Shown here in pieces: positions 46,811-59,427 of a stretch of 64,000 nucleotides of DNA (its first letter is position 1; each line of letters opens with the position of its first letter). The DNA lies in the NCBI GenBank assembly GCA_027422505.1, contig JAPQWV010001637.1, positions 1 through 64,000 of the forward strand, written 5' to 3'. The stretch is from Craterostigma plantagineum (taxonomy: Eukaryota; Streptophyta; Magnoliopsida; Lamiales; Linderniaceae). The notes below the pieces were generated by a model. That model saw nothing but the letters and a program-made list of their open reading frames with translations. It was not told the DNA's origin and made no database searches. Position numbers and translations under genes: made by a program.

Positions 46811-47980
46811 GTGTTAAGATAGCTGTAATTCTGATGGGCTTTGAGTTTATAAGCTGTCAAGATATGAAGTTTTTTTCTGTGGTTAGAATCGGACAACGAA
46901 GGAAATGGAAAGGAGTGAGTTCATCTTGCTCATGTGATCGCAAGATTCTACAGCAATCTTTGCTCTGTTTTCTTCCACTTTTGCTTCAATTTGATGTTGT
47001 TGGAGGAAACAGAGAGGTGAAGCTAGGAGGAGAAGATGGGTTTTTGCAGTCTTTGTTGTATGGAGATTATACTTTGCTGAAAATATATTTAGTTAGAGCT
47101 TTTGTAGATGCTGTAAGAGAATGTTGAGATGCTTTAACGCAGCATTTGAATTTTGAGTTTTGTGTTACGTAGGAAGATTTGTAAATTGTGATGATAGCTT
47201 GGTGAATTTGTTTTTTCAGGGGATAACTTAACTTGGTGACTTTAAATAAGAATAAATAAATAAATAAATAAATAAAACTTGGGACAATAATTGACAATCA
47301 TGAGAACTAAGGAGACAGTAGTATTCAGATTCGTTTTCGATATAACTTGTTTCGAATGAATTTGAGGCCCCACTAACATCAAACTTAGCTTACAAATTGA
47401 AAAGTTAAAATATGATCATGATTCTCATAGCACTAAATCCTCCTTCTAAATTTCCACGCTACCACTAAATTGATTGATTTGTTTTAGTAATAGTTCCATC
47501 TGGATTTTATGCCGCGTTTGGTCCCATTTATCAAATCAACATCGACGTTGCTTTACTCGTTATATTTACTTTGTTCAAATATATTTCTTGTATTAGGTTA
47601 GAAAGTGATGTTACTTGACTATATGTATGGGGACCGTTCTCCAATTATCTAAACTAAGGCGTAGCGTAACATGCGTCTCAAATATTTTTGTTTTGTAAAT
47701 AATATTACATCACACCCCTTCCCTGTCGCGTCACCTGTCCATCCGATAACTAAATCGAGGGATATAACTGATTACATTTGAAACATTACAATAAAATTTG
47801 TTGTCTTTAATCTATTATTTTAATGATTTTTCTGCATATAAACTTTCTGTATATTTTTGCGTCTTATTTTATTTGTTATTTTTCTTCGACTCGAATTTTG
47901 AGTTCGGACTTTTGACACACCACACATCACATAATTAAATTTGTGATGTATCGAAATTGGATTACGTCTAGTCTAAAGAT

Positions 47981-48021
<41 letters not shown>

Positions 48022-50798
48022 TTTATCTTTTTTACTTTTAAATAAATGGGCTATTTTGATGATTTGAACCATTGTGGGACTTTCCAGTCCACGATAGATT
48101 GGGCTTCTAATATAGTCTTCAATAAGAGTTGAGCTCTCTATTTTATGCCCACTAATTGGAGTTTAATACTTTCTTCTCATTATTTCTCTAGAAAAAGTTA
48201 CAAATATGAATACGTTGTATATAAATACACATTATTAAAAAAAATGCATTCTTGATATAACAATAGAATGCAAGTTGCAAGTGCGTTAAGATAAGACTAA
48301 CTAAAATGTATCCTATGACCATCTAGTCATAGTCATATATGGATATCCTTGATTTTCTTATATATTTTATATATAAAAACGTCTCATTTCACTATGCTCT
48401 CAGCATGTTTTCGGTCCCTCCATGAATCGAGAGATATCATATCGACAAATCCCAAACACCATTCACATATCCTTATTTTGTCCGAGACAGGGAAAATAAA
48501 TAGATAACATTTGGACCCCAAATTAAATTGCATTGTCACCTTTCAAAAGGGTCTCAATATTGGACGAAGAAAAAACCACCAAAATGCACATGGCAGACAT
48601 AAGTGCTTGCATTTGTGTAATTGTCAATTTAATACAAAAGGAGAAAAAGAAAAGAAAAAAGTGTGAAGCTTTAGTCAAAGAACCGTGGCTTCAATTCATA
48701 GTTAATGTGTTTCTGTATATACGAATACTATAGTTTCTCTCCATCGATAATAGTTAAACTCTTATCGATCATATGCATCGTTTAGAATTTAGACTTTGGG
48801 AAAGCTTTCATAAGAAACCCAAAAGGATTTATTACACATTAAACAGATTCCTAACAATTCGGTTATGTAATGATTTTTATTTCTTAGGGTACATAGATAA
48901 TGATTTAATACCATACGCTGTCGGATTGCGTACGCAATTCCCTTTTGGGTATCCAATATGAGGCTTGAAATGTGGATGAGGAAGAGCAACCACGTCATTA
49001 AATGATCTTTGAAATGTTTTTCCTAATTGGGACTAATATTAAATTGATAAAGATATTACGTGTGAAATTGAGAAACAAAGGGGTTCTTTATTTTTCTTTT
49101 TAGGTATCGATGTCTGTGCTATACAATATTCATAAATGAACTGTTGAGTGATGCTAAAAGTTCATATATTGCGTATTTATGATCGAACGTCGTGCTATAT
49201 TTATCATTCAAAACTACAATACCGTAGAATATTTTAATAAATTAAATGAATAGTCTTATTTCCGTTTTCTAAATAACAAGTGGGGTTAACTACTAGACAA
49301 CCTGGTCAAGATCACACCTTTGGTCCTGAATTTGTATTAGGGTTTCGTGGATGTCGTCTCAATGGATTGATAATGTTAGATCCATTCATGAAATTTGGAT
49401 CACGAAATCTAATTTTAAATGGTCTCATCAAGAATCGACGTATATAATATAATTTAAATAATGAGTTTTTAAAATATTATGAGCTAAGACGAACACAACC
49501 GTCGAAGATGGTAGTTAACACTATATTCTCAATTTTTCGTATAAATTTGTCGATCAACCCTCCTATATTTAATTATTATAAATGAATTTTCAACCGGGAT
49601 TCTGAATATGATATTGTACGAAAAATAAAAGAACCGCCTTTTACGGGGCTTGCATGTGCCCGTAACATGGTAGGGTCCGGCCATTTAATAACAACAAAAA
49701 GAAAAATATATGTATTATGAGATTTTCAACGAACCAAACCCACCTAAAATACGTCAACAAACTAATTATTCTTCTGATAACGATTAGTTTGACTAATATA
49801 TTGCACAAAAATACAGAAAGTCGTATTAATTTCGAACTAATAGTCTAATCCAAGACGATTAACTATATGGGTACGTATATAAATATAGATTCAATAATAT
49901 TATATTTTTGTCCGATTTGACAATGATCAATAATGGCCTAGCAAGGATTTGATATTCTGACGAATCAATCATATTTGTGTAGTTTATTTATTAAACAACA
50001 TGTTAAGCTAATTTATTTCAACAACTAATCATCGAACAAAGCATAATAGTTGACTCTATTGCCATGTTGATTTAAAATTGAAAGAAGTACGGATTAGACT
50101 AATACAGCTCAAAGTATTTTATCCATCAAAACCACCCATATCGCAATAGTTTATTAATAAAAAATAATAAAAATTCCCCATAACCATCTTGAAATTCGAA
50201 ATGCAGGGTTTTTACACGTTACGGAAGCAAGTTAGCTTGACTTTATTTATTTTAATAAAATTGTCAGATTAATCGAATTAATCAAAAGCAAAGAGTCAAA
50301 TGGTGCCAAATTTTCAAGTTTTGTACATACCTGCCATAGCGCAATTTCAGGCCTCAATCTCACCAAGAATAACGAACTCCACAATGTCCAAATGAATACA
50401 CATAAAAACAATATCACCGAATCAAATAATTATAATAAACAGATAACAATTGCAAACAGTTGAGTAACGCATGTGCATGTAGGGCCTTCAAAGATTGGCC
50501 GTTGGTTCGTTCAACTTGGAAGCATATGCATGTGCCATTTGGTCTCTCTTACAAAAATAAAATTTAATAAATTAAGAAATTTGCATTTCGATTCTCTCTT
50601 TTTATCTCTCCCTTCGCAATAAAAAAAAATAAGAAATTGAATGCTTGTTGACACGTCCTTGTCTACACCACCTCTCCAATGTTGCATATATTTTTCCTAT
50701 ATAAGCAAATACTCGTACCAAGAAGCTCTCACACAAGTCACAAACAAACTTCTAAGTAGCTTAATCACATTTTTTTTTTTCATAGGAAAAAAAAAGAA
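46811..50798. other. Long intergenic region without supported genes
   Basis: About 4 kb of AT-rich DNA with a TA tract at 47983-48016 and a short AAAT run near 47250. The first few hundred bases are the ATL promoter. A frame at 46750-47127 overlaps the ATL start on the other strand and has no domain. Nothing else can be supported. Confidence 0.45.
47983..48016. repeat. (TA)n microsatellite
   Basis: About 34 bp of alternating A and T. Confidence 0.95.
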
Positions 50799-51656
50799 AT
50801 GGCCATTGAATCGTTTGCCATACTACTGTTTTCGTTCTTGAGCCTGTGCATAAGAACAACCTACGGCGGTGGCTATGGAGGAGGATGGAACAATGCATTT
50901 GCTACCTTCTACGGCGGCGGCGATGCTTCAGGCACCATGGGTAAGCCGCCGGCCGACGATACACATAACTCTTGTAACTCACATTACTTGCATCTTCGAA
51001 ACAAATGTTCTGATTATTCACGGCATCAATAAAATGCAGGCGGCGCGTGTGGCTACGGAAACCTGTACAGCCAAGGCTACGGCACCAACACGGCGGCGCT
51101 GAGCACCGCACTGTTCAACAATGGCCTGAGCTGCGGCGCCTGCTTCGAGCTGCAGTGCTCCGGCGGCAAGTCGTGCTTGCCGGGCAGCATCACCGTCACG
51201 GCGACAAACTTCTGCCCGCCGAACCCATCCCTCCCCAACAACAACGGCGGGTGGTGCAACCCGCCACGTCAGCATTTCGACATGGCCCAGCCCGCCTTCT
51301 TACAGATCGCTCAGTACAGGGCGGGGATCGTCCCAGTTTCTTACAGGAGAGTGCCGTGCAGAAAGAAGGGAGGCATAAGGTTCACCATCAACGGCCACTC
51401 CTACTTCAACCTCGTCCTCGTGACCAACGTCGGCGGCGCCGGCGACGTTCAGACGGTGTCCATCAAGGGTTCGAGGACGGGGTGGCAGAGGATGGCGAGA
51501 AACTGGGGTCAGAATTGGCAGAGCAATGCTTACCTCAACGGTCAAAGCTTGTCGATCAGTGTTACGACGAGCGATGGAAGGACAGTGACGAGCAACAACG
51601 TTGCTCCTGCGAACTGGCAGTTTGGGCAGACATACCAAGGCGGTCAATTTGCTTAA
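50799..51656 (+). CDS. Alpha-expansin
   Basis: Alpha-expansins loosen cell walls without hydrolysis. Exons 50799-50940 and 51040-51656 join in phase to give 252 residues, the usual length. Seen: a signal peptide ([16 protein letters not shown]), the start of domain 1 ([19 protein letters not shown], then [20 protein letters not shown]), conserved Cys residues ([11 protein letters not shown]), NGGWCNPP, the HFDM motif of the GH45-like domain, [20 protein letters not shown], and domain 2 with [39 protein letters not shown] and [20 protein letters not shown]. The single intron lies where EXPA genes usually have one. The frame is intact. The coding part is clearly GC-richer than its flanks. Confidence 0.96.
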
Positions 51657-51790
51657 CAGAATTAATTTACACACGTACTATATAAAAAGGGTTTTGATTT
51701 GTATTATATTTTTATTACATGGGGAAAAGTAGGTGTGTGAGAGAGAGGGGGGAATTATGGGAGCTGTGGTGGGAGGTTTTTCACCCGCTT

Positions 51791-51814
51791 TTGCTTTGCT
51801 TTGCTTTGCTTTGC
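51791..51814. repeat. (GCTTT)n pentanucleotide repeat
   Basis: Five tandem TTTGC/GCTTT units in the likely 3' UTR of the expansin gene. Confidence 0.85.
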
Positions 51815-52980
51815 TCATAGGGGGATAGTGCATGGAATGTTTATTATACAATTATTTTACTGATATTCAGATGATGGTGGCTGCTATTGGATGAAGGCCA
51901 TCAGGACACTAAAGTCGTGATAAAGTTTGTATTTTTATTAATCCTTGACTCAAGGTGTAAACTTTGGGACCTACTTGAATTACAAATAATATGTTTTTTG
52001 TCATTGCGCTTAAAGCATTTTTGTCTTGTATGATTCTTGCCCTGTGTGCTTTGATAGATAAATCAACGGCTTTGGCTTATCATGTTATGTTTCTTCATGA
52101 TCTTCCTACAACAATGTCTTGAATTGTGTTCGTCGAAACTTGGAAAGAAGCAAGCTTTAACTCACCATCATGTCTTAAATGTAATCCTTGGCAAGAGTTT
52201 TTATCTCTTGTGAGAGGATGGAACTAATTCAGGCAGTGCCTGGAGTTGTCTGAAGGCATAGTTTGCCAGGAGAAACAAAGCAGCAGAACTAAAATCAGAG
52301 GGACATCAGAACAAAAGAGACAGAAAAATGATATTCCTGAGAATGCATAATCAGCAACCAAAGAAGTAGCGAGACACGCGAAGATGTCAAATTATGTGAA
52401 TGGAACTGATAGATTGAAAATTAGATAGTTGCCAGAAATTTTTTATTTTTTTTTTGATGTTTAGTTGGTACTTGGTAGTTTAAGCTATGCAGATACGCTG
52501 TCGTTTCAAGCGTTCACTATTTCGGAACCATTTTTCGACGTTCTTTTTGTGACTGCTCTATTACAGACAAAGAAGATTGCTATTACTGTAATGATTCGGA
52601 TTTTACTCGAAAGATTTATACTTTAAACGTACGTATTGAGTAACGTTTGCAGATTATACGGGCGTGGTAAATATATATATCGATCATTTGTATTGAGATT
52701 TGTGACACACGCTAAGCACTAACAAACTCTTGTTGAGTGAGCTAACGACTGTGACAGCTGAACTCTTTGCTCTGAAATATTTTTAATCAAGCTTTGTCGC
52801 TGATTTCCCAATCACAGATCAACGCCACCCACCGCAAAGATATAGCTCTGTTGGCAATATATATAGAGAATAGCAATATAAGCAGGTGCGTATCGAAATT
52901 GCTTCGTTTGTTCGATTTCGAAAGTTTTGATCTTTTCTAGGTGATTTTGCGTTGTGGGTTTTGTTATTTATAGGAAAAAG
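51815..52980. other. Intergenic between expansin and the UDP-xylose transporter
   Basis: No supported gene. The part from about 52750 is the likely promoter and leader of the transporter gene; a possible leader intron ends at TTATTTATAG just before its start codon. Confidence 0.4.
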
Positions 52981-55145
52981 ATGAATGAGAATAAGGGTTT
53001 TCAGCTGGGAACCGTTGGAGCGCTGACATTGTCGGTGGTTTCATCGGTTTCGATCGTGATCTGTAACAAAGCACTTATGAGCTCATTGCATTTTATTTTT
53101 GGTGAGTTGTTTGCTGTTCTTCATGCCCGTGGAATTCTTGAATGATTACGTTCTTTGTGATGATTTGTGGTTTATCCCCAATTATTTTTGTATGATGCAA
53201 TAACGTATAGATCTGTGATGTACCATATTTGTTTTTTCTGCCTGAAAATTGGGCAAGCTACTGGTCATAACTCGATATGCATTTGACTAAACGTTTTTGT
53301 TAGATTACAAATTGTGAGTTCGGGAAAAAAAGCTTTCGCTTTCTGGCTTTATGGTGGATTATGAAGTTGGCAACTTTAAGGTGGCACTTTCTTGTGTTGT
53401 ATGTATTCCGATGAGTTCATGTTCAAATTACATGAAGTTTAAGATACATTCTTTTGTGGTAAGGAAGGGAATCGCTAAAATTTTTATAGCATCAAGTTTA
53501 ATAATGTTAGCTGATTGGACAAATTTTTTATTAGCTTGAATACGTAGCATGGTAGCTTGGCCTGATCTCTGGCTCGTAGTAATGGATTTCGATGCTTTAA
53601 GGCTAAGTTCTAACAAGAATTTTCTTAGAGCCACCAGATGTTTACATTAACCATATTTTGCCACAAATACCTTTTTTTTTATGATGTAGCTATTCAGAAT
53701 ACGTGGGTCGAAAACAAAGAATTCTAACGATTTTTTCTGTTGTTGTATTTTGATTGTTCCTTGTCATAGCTACAACACTCACAAGCTGGCATCTACTGGT
53801 TACTTTTTGCTCTCTGCACGTTGCTCTTTCGATGAAATTGTTCGAGCACAAGCCAATTGATTCACAAACACGTATCGGGTTTGGTATTCTGAATGGGATT
53901 TCCATTGGACTATTAAATCTGAGTTTAGGCTTCAATTCAGTTGGTTTCTATCAGGTACGTAAGTGCATTACGTTTTTCGACTTTGCCCATATTTTCTATT
54001 GATTTATTTTATGATTGAAAAGGTAAACTATGTTAATTTACCAGATGACAAAGCTGGCAATTATCCCTTGCACAGTAATGTTGGAGACCCTTTTCTTAAG
54101 CAAAAAGTTCAGTCGGAATATTAAGCTTTCCCTCACCGTTCTGCTTCTTGGTGTTGGTATTGCAACAATTACTGATCTGCAACTCAATGCTCTTGGCTCC
54201 TTTCTCTCCTTCCTTGCAGTTGTTACTACTTGCGTTGCCCAAATCGTATCCTTTTATCTTATGGGATATGTTTCTTTTTTCTCCTTTTTTGCCCATATTT
54301 GGATAACTCCAAGAAAATTTTATGGCATATATTGAAAAACACATTCGTGGAACATGGCACTGTCGTCGTTGGTTATTCATGAATTTGTTTTAGGCCTTGA
54401 CAACTTCTGCAGATGACAAACACCATCCAGAAAAAGAACAAGATCTCTTCGACCCAACTTCTGTACCAAACTTGTCTGTACCAAGCCATGACCTTGCTTA
54501 TATCAGGTCCATTTCTGGATAAGCTTTTGACAAGCTTAAATGTATTCTCCTTTGATTATACGCCAAAAGTTGTGGTAAGTGATGAGTTGCACAAATGTGA
54601 ATCGTTTTTTCTGTCATAAAGCATGTTACTGAAGGATGCCCCTCACCAATGATGTCGCAGGTTTTTATCATTCTTTCTTGCCTGATCTCAATCTCCGTCA
54701 ATTTTAGCACATTCCTCGTCATAGGAAAGACATCCCCAGTCACTTATCAAGTGCTCGGGCATCTTAAAACATGTTTGGTGCTTGCATTTGGTTATGTTTT
54801 GCTCCGTGATCCATTTAGTTGGAGGAACATTCTTGGGATATTGATTGCGTTGATTGGGATGCTTCTATATTCGTTTTATTGCGTCGTTGAGAATCAGAAA
54901 AAGGCCGATGAAGTGTCACCGTTAAATCAGGTGCCGTATATTGCTTATCATGTTTATATCAGACTTCGTATTCAATTTATGCCTGCAGTTTTTTTTGTAT
55001 AACCGAAGCTCTGTTTTCGTCAATTCAGACAAAAGAAGTTGAATTTGACCCGCTGTTACTCGTGGAGAACGGCAATGGAAAATCAAATGATCTCCCAATC
55101 TCCAAAGGCACAGTATGGGAGTCGGACAAGGATTTGCGTGCTTGA
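52981..55145 (+). CDS. Golgi UDP-xylose transporter (UXT-type nucleotide-sugar transporter)
   Basis: UXT proteins move UDP-xylose from the cytosol into the Golgi for xylan and xyloglucan synthesis. Exons: 52981-53101, 53770-53954, 54045-54245, 54413-54574, 54661-54930 and 55029-55145, all in phase. Seen: FQLGTVGALTLSVVSSVSIV, ICNKALMSSL, TTLTSWHLLVTFCSLHVALS, GILNGISIGLLNLSLGFNSV, GFYQMTKLAIIPCTVMLET, LLLGVGIATITDLQLNALGS, QIMTNTIQKKNKISSTQLLY, NFSTFLVIGKTSPVTYQVLG and HLKTCLVLAFGYVLLRDPFS, giving about ten membrane segments typical of the family. The C-terminal tail (DPLLLVENGNGKSND) also matches the UXT pattern. No frame break is seen. Confidence 0.94.
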
Positions 55146-55652
55146 AGTATGGCTCATGGATACAAAAGTACGAAATAAAAAACGTTCACCAATCAACTTC
55201 TTTAGCATTAGCATGTGTTAAAGGAGTACTCTTCTATACTTCTCTTAGTTTTCCTTTATTACATTTTAGCAGCCTTCTAGTGAGCTTCTTGTTTTAATTG
55301 ACCTTATCAGTTGTGGAGATAAGTACTTAGGTAACAGAATGTGTACTTGGAAATATCTCTGAACACAAATTCATTCGTTTCTCTGTATATGATCCTTTGT
55401 TCAATCTGAAACAAACAACACGTCTAGCTTGGCATGAGTGTGTTTTCTTTGATGATGTTGAATCTCGTCTTTCAACCGACATTTCGGAAAGTGAGGCTAG
55501 TTTTAGTAAAACTACTTGATGTTTTTTGCTTGATATTTTTGTTTGCCAGATAACACTAGGAATATAGTTTTATTTCAAAGTACAAATTCTTTGACATATC
55601 CCTTACCCTCATACAACAAACACATACCTCTACTTAGGCTAACTCGATCAGC

Positions 55653-57107
55653 TCAGCAGCGAAGTTTCCAAGTCTCTTGATTACTTTCATTGTTCTTATT
55701 TGTCAACTCCTTTGCTCTGTTTGCTTGCTGTACCCAATCTGTGTGAATGAGAGTCCACACCATCATTCCCACACACGAAAACTGAGCCGCCGCAAGTCCA
55801 TACCACAACCCAGAAAAACCCATCTTAAACCCAAAGGCTAGCAGAACTGCAATTGGTAGACCAATGAGATAAAAAGACACGAAATTTATATGGCAACCCA
55901 TCTTAGGCCTGGCCGAACCCACCAAGATTCCACATGCAGATGTTTGGGGAGAGTTTCCCAGTTCGCAGAAACCTATTATAGGAAGAGCAACTGATGTCAA
56001 CTTGAGAATCTGTGGTTCACTTGTGAATAATCTTCCCCAGAAATCTCTTACTGCTAATGTGAAGAGAGAGGCGATAATCCCCCACAAAGCTGCTAAGATG
56101 AATCCGATTGTACTTGTTTGTCGAGCTTTGTCTGGCTGATTGGACCCTAACTCGTGGCCGATCTGTATTGACAGAACTGAGCTCCATGAGGAAGGAAATA
56201 CATACAGCAAGCTTGTGGTTTGTATTAGGATGCCCATTGCTGCTACATTTGCCTGTGGATTGACTAAAAGACTGCATAGCAGTAAGAGTATTTCGTAACA
56301 CCACCATTCGAGGGTCACAGATAACACGCTTGGACCTGCAAGTTTAAGGAGCGATCTCCAGTCTTCAGAGAATATATCTGCTATTTCTCCGCTCCAAGGC
56401 CTTAGCGAGCTTTTAGAGAGAACAAGGTACAAAAGCATTCCAAGATTTACGTTTACAGTGTTCCATGCCGAGGCTAGTGCGACTCCTCTCACGCCCAAGT
56501 CTAAGGACACGACTAGGAAATAGTTTATCGGGTAGTGAAGAAGCATGGCGATCGTCACAGAAATGGTAAGAGGTTTGTTGATGTTCTGAGTCCTTAAGAA
56601 TGTCTTTAGGGGGTGGAAATGTGCCTGAGCGACCAAGTCGGGGATTGAATAGGTAATGTATGTCTTGGCCACTGCAGCAGTTTTCTCGTCTTGTCCTAAC
56701 CATAAAAGGACGGGTCCCATGTTCAACCATAACAGAGAGATTGGTAACGAAGCTGCTACGAGAAGAATGAGAGTTTTCTTGTAGGTTTTAGGAAGAATAG
56801 CCCAATTCCTCGCTCCATAAGCTTGATAACATATCGGCTCCATTCCCATGGCGAGCCCTTTGAGGACTGAATACCCAGTTATGTTGGCGAAGCTAATTGA
56901 CAATGACCCCCCAGACAACGCTGTGTCACCGATATGTCCTAAGAAAAGCATTGAGATGAAGGACTTTGAATTCATTATCAGGCTTGTTATGAGTATAGGG
57001 CATGCAATTCTGGCCAAGCATGCCAGCTTCTCTGCCACCTGCATTGGATTGGTAAGATTCAGTTCAGTTACATGTTTAAAAATAATTGCAAATTTTTCGG
57101 TAATCAT
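55653..57107 (-). CDS. MATE/DTX efflux transporter
   Basis: MATE transporters export metabolites, hormones or xenobiotics in exchange for protons. This is a single uninterrupted exon of 484 residues starting at 57107, the usual length. It carries the plant DTX blocks CPILITSLIMNSKSFISMLF, LGHIGDTALSGGSLSISFAN, GMEPICYQAYGARN, LLWLGQDEKTAAVAKTYITY, WNTVNVNLGMLLYLVLSKSS, LEWWCYEILLLLCSLLVNPQ, IQIGHELGSNQPDKARQTS and GFCELGNSPQTSACGILVGS, within about twelve hydrophobic segments. The lack of introns and the LEWWCYEI block fit the DTX48-56 group (ADS1/DTX50/RHC1 relatives). Substrate cannot be told from sequence. Confidence 0.94.
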   Translation of the reverse strand: MITEKFAIIFKHVTELNLTNPMQVAEKLACLARIACPILITSLIMNSKSFISMLFLGHIGDTALSGGSLSISFANITGYSVLKGLAMGMEPICYQAYGARNWAILPKTYKKTLILLVAASLPISLLWLNMGPVLLWLGQDEKTAAVAKTYITYSIPDLVAQAHFHPLKTFLRTQNINKPLTISVTIAMLLHYPINYFLVVSLDLGVRGVALASAWNTVNVNLGMLLYLVLSKSSLRPWSGEIADIFSEDWRSLLKLAGPSVLSVTLEWWCYEILLLLCSLLVNPQANVAAMGILIQTTSLLYVFPSSWSSVLSIQIGHELGSNQPDKARQTSTIGFILAALWGIIASLFTLAVRDFWGRLFTSEPQILKLTSVALPIIGFCELGNSPQTSACGILVGSARPKMGCHINFVSFYLIGLPIAVLLAFGFKMGFSGLWYGLAAAQFSCVGMMVWTLIHTDWVQQANRAKELTNKNNESNQETWKLRC

Positions 57108-59427
57108 TTTTTTTTCAATATAGAATGCTATATAGATTCTGTTTTCTACCAGTATCTACAATTACCGAGGTGTTGAAGAACATGGATGTGGCTGGACTGA
57201 AAAAGCTTTTCATTCGATTGTGTGACTCTGCAACTGTGATCTGCGAGCTGCTAGCTGTGGAGAAGTGCTGAATTGGGTAAGCTAGATGTCCACGCAAGTA
57301 CGTATTTGATTCTCATTTTAGTTAGCTACTGAATCGAATTTACGGAAGGGGACAACATCATATCCCGGTGCATGTCTTTAACGTGTTCTATTCAGCAATT
57401 TTTTGATAAACTATATTCTAATAATCATTGTGGGTTGGGGTTGAGCGGTATCCTCACGAAATACACCACGATGTGTTTGGCTTCTTTTGAGAAACTACTG
57501 CCAGTTGTTGTTTTGCATGCACCTTAAGTTAATGAATTTGTCATTTACCGTGTATTTTGTTTTCCATTATTTGCCGTCATTATGATTTTGGTCGTGGATT
57601 AGATATGGCTATTAATGAGAATGATGATCCGCTATTTATTTACGATTGATTTCTTATTCTATGTCGTCTTCTTTGGAAGATGCCTTATTTAACTTTTTGA
57701 AGATTGGGTTTTCCAACTTCCGAGTCGTGGAAAAGAATAAATGGCCGGGACTCGAAATGTTCATTAAGTTTTTGTCTTAATGATAGAACGTGTGTTTTCC
57801 ATATTTTCGTACAATCTGTGATACCAATGGACATCAACTAGTCGATGGAGTGATAAATATACGTTGATCCTCTAATTTGCTGCATGCATTTTGCACTTGC
57901 CTGATCAGTGACTTAACTAACCTAACCACTTCAGTTTAGCATACGAACGAAAATAGGCCTTGCTTTCCTCTTTCAATGGCGTAGCGTGTTGAACTATTCG
58001 TTCTCGGTGTTATTATGATTTGGACATATGCTGCTAGTCAAAAGTTAATGCCCAGAAGATTGAACTTAAGCTTCAGCCTTACGCTGAAAAATCTATAGGT
58101 GAGAAGATATGGAAAAGTGCTTTGACATAGCGGATGCATGCATATGGTAGTTTGAGTTTTCAATGCTATAACCTTTTGACGTGTTAAATATTTCATACGC
58201 TAACTTGTGAAATAGGTCCACATTCATTTACGTGTTGCAGTGAGAAGATCATATGAATCCCAGTTTATTGCTTACTTCATTGTGAAACTTGTTGCCGACA
58301 TGACCTTCCCTTGCATTAGCTTAGTCATTGATCAAAGTTTCTGCGTGGTTAAGGTTATTTCCCATGTCCTCAACCATTAAATGTGTTTTCTCTAGTGCAG
58401 TTTATAGCCCGAGGCTTCTGTTCATCTCCGTGTCTCTCCTATTTAAACTTCCGCAAAAAAAAAAGCATTGTCTATGGAGATTTAATTGAGGTCTCAATGT
58501 CGACATATTTTTCGAGTGCAGTTCGTCGCCTTTGTTCTTGGTCTTACTTGACCTCCATCTTGTTTGGAAGTATTAGCGAGACGTAGACAAATCTGAAGCA
58601 TTTGCATAGAGCAGAACAATACAGAAACTAGGAGAATTTATACAGTCACGTTGCACTTTGTTTTCTCCGTAAGGTAAACATAAATTTTTAGCTCTATAAC
58701 TGCTGCAGATTTTGGAGAAGATACAAGTAACTTTGGAGTTTTTTTTTCCTCAGCATGCTCTTGAAATCATCACAGTGACCAGTTTAGCGATAATAATGAG
58801 GCTTATTTGGGTATGGAAACTTACGTTGCATCAATACTTAGCGTTACTTCAATTGCTTTTCGTTATCTGTCCATCGTTCAATTGCATTGAACAATTCACG
58901 TATTAGCATGTTCGTCGATAGTGTACAGCTTTGCTAATTCACGTAGTTCGTTTACTGGCTAATGTTTTTGCTCTTTCAAGTGACATTACACCCTCATTGG
59001 GTCTTCTCTCCATTTCCATGAATCTTGTCTCAAAACAGAGTTCGTCGGCAGAACAGAGCTTAGGACATGTCTGTTTATCTATTATATAGCAGGATCTCAA
59101 CCGAATCTTCTGATTTGACAAAAAGCCAATTATGGAAATATTAAGACAAAGCTCAACTAATCCCTCGTGACCAAATGGTGTATTCTCCACCGTTCGATTG
59201 TCATGTCACGATGCCAACTTTTAAGAATTCTTTATATATTCCTACATTGTCCTACTCGCTGGAATATGCCCACCAGTCAAGGCGATTTGTGAATACTTTA
59301 TTAATTTTTCACTTACCCTTTGATTGCTCTACAGGTACCAAGTCCTACTACTACACTTTACTAGAGAAAGTAGACTGTAGAGAAGCAACTAGTTTCATCT
59401 CAGTTCAGTTCACTGTAGTTTTGATCA
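57108..59427. other. Intergenic region, no supported gene
   Basis: About 2.3 kb between the MATE start and the alpha-galactosidase start, probably holding both promoters. I found no domain, RNA gene or transposon end. Short open frames near 58383-58906 are not conserved in any way I can see. Confidence 0.45.

Noticed and set aside
46117..47127. Plus-strand frames antisense to the ATL gene and its promoter
   Set aside because: They are the shadow of the RING-H2 coding region and its upstream sequence.
51018..51685. Long frames on other frames of the expansin exon
   Set aside because: They are caused by the GC-rich third positions of the real expansin frame.
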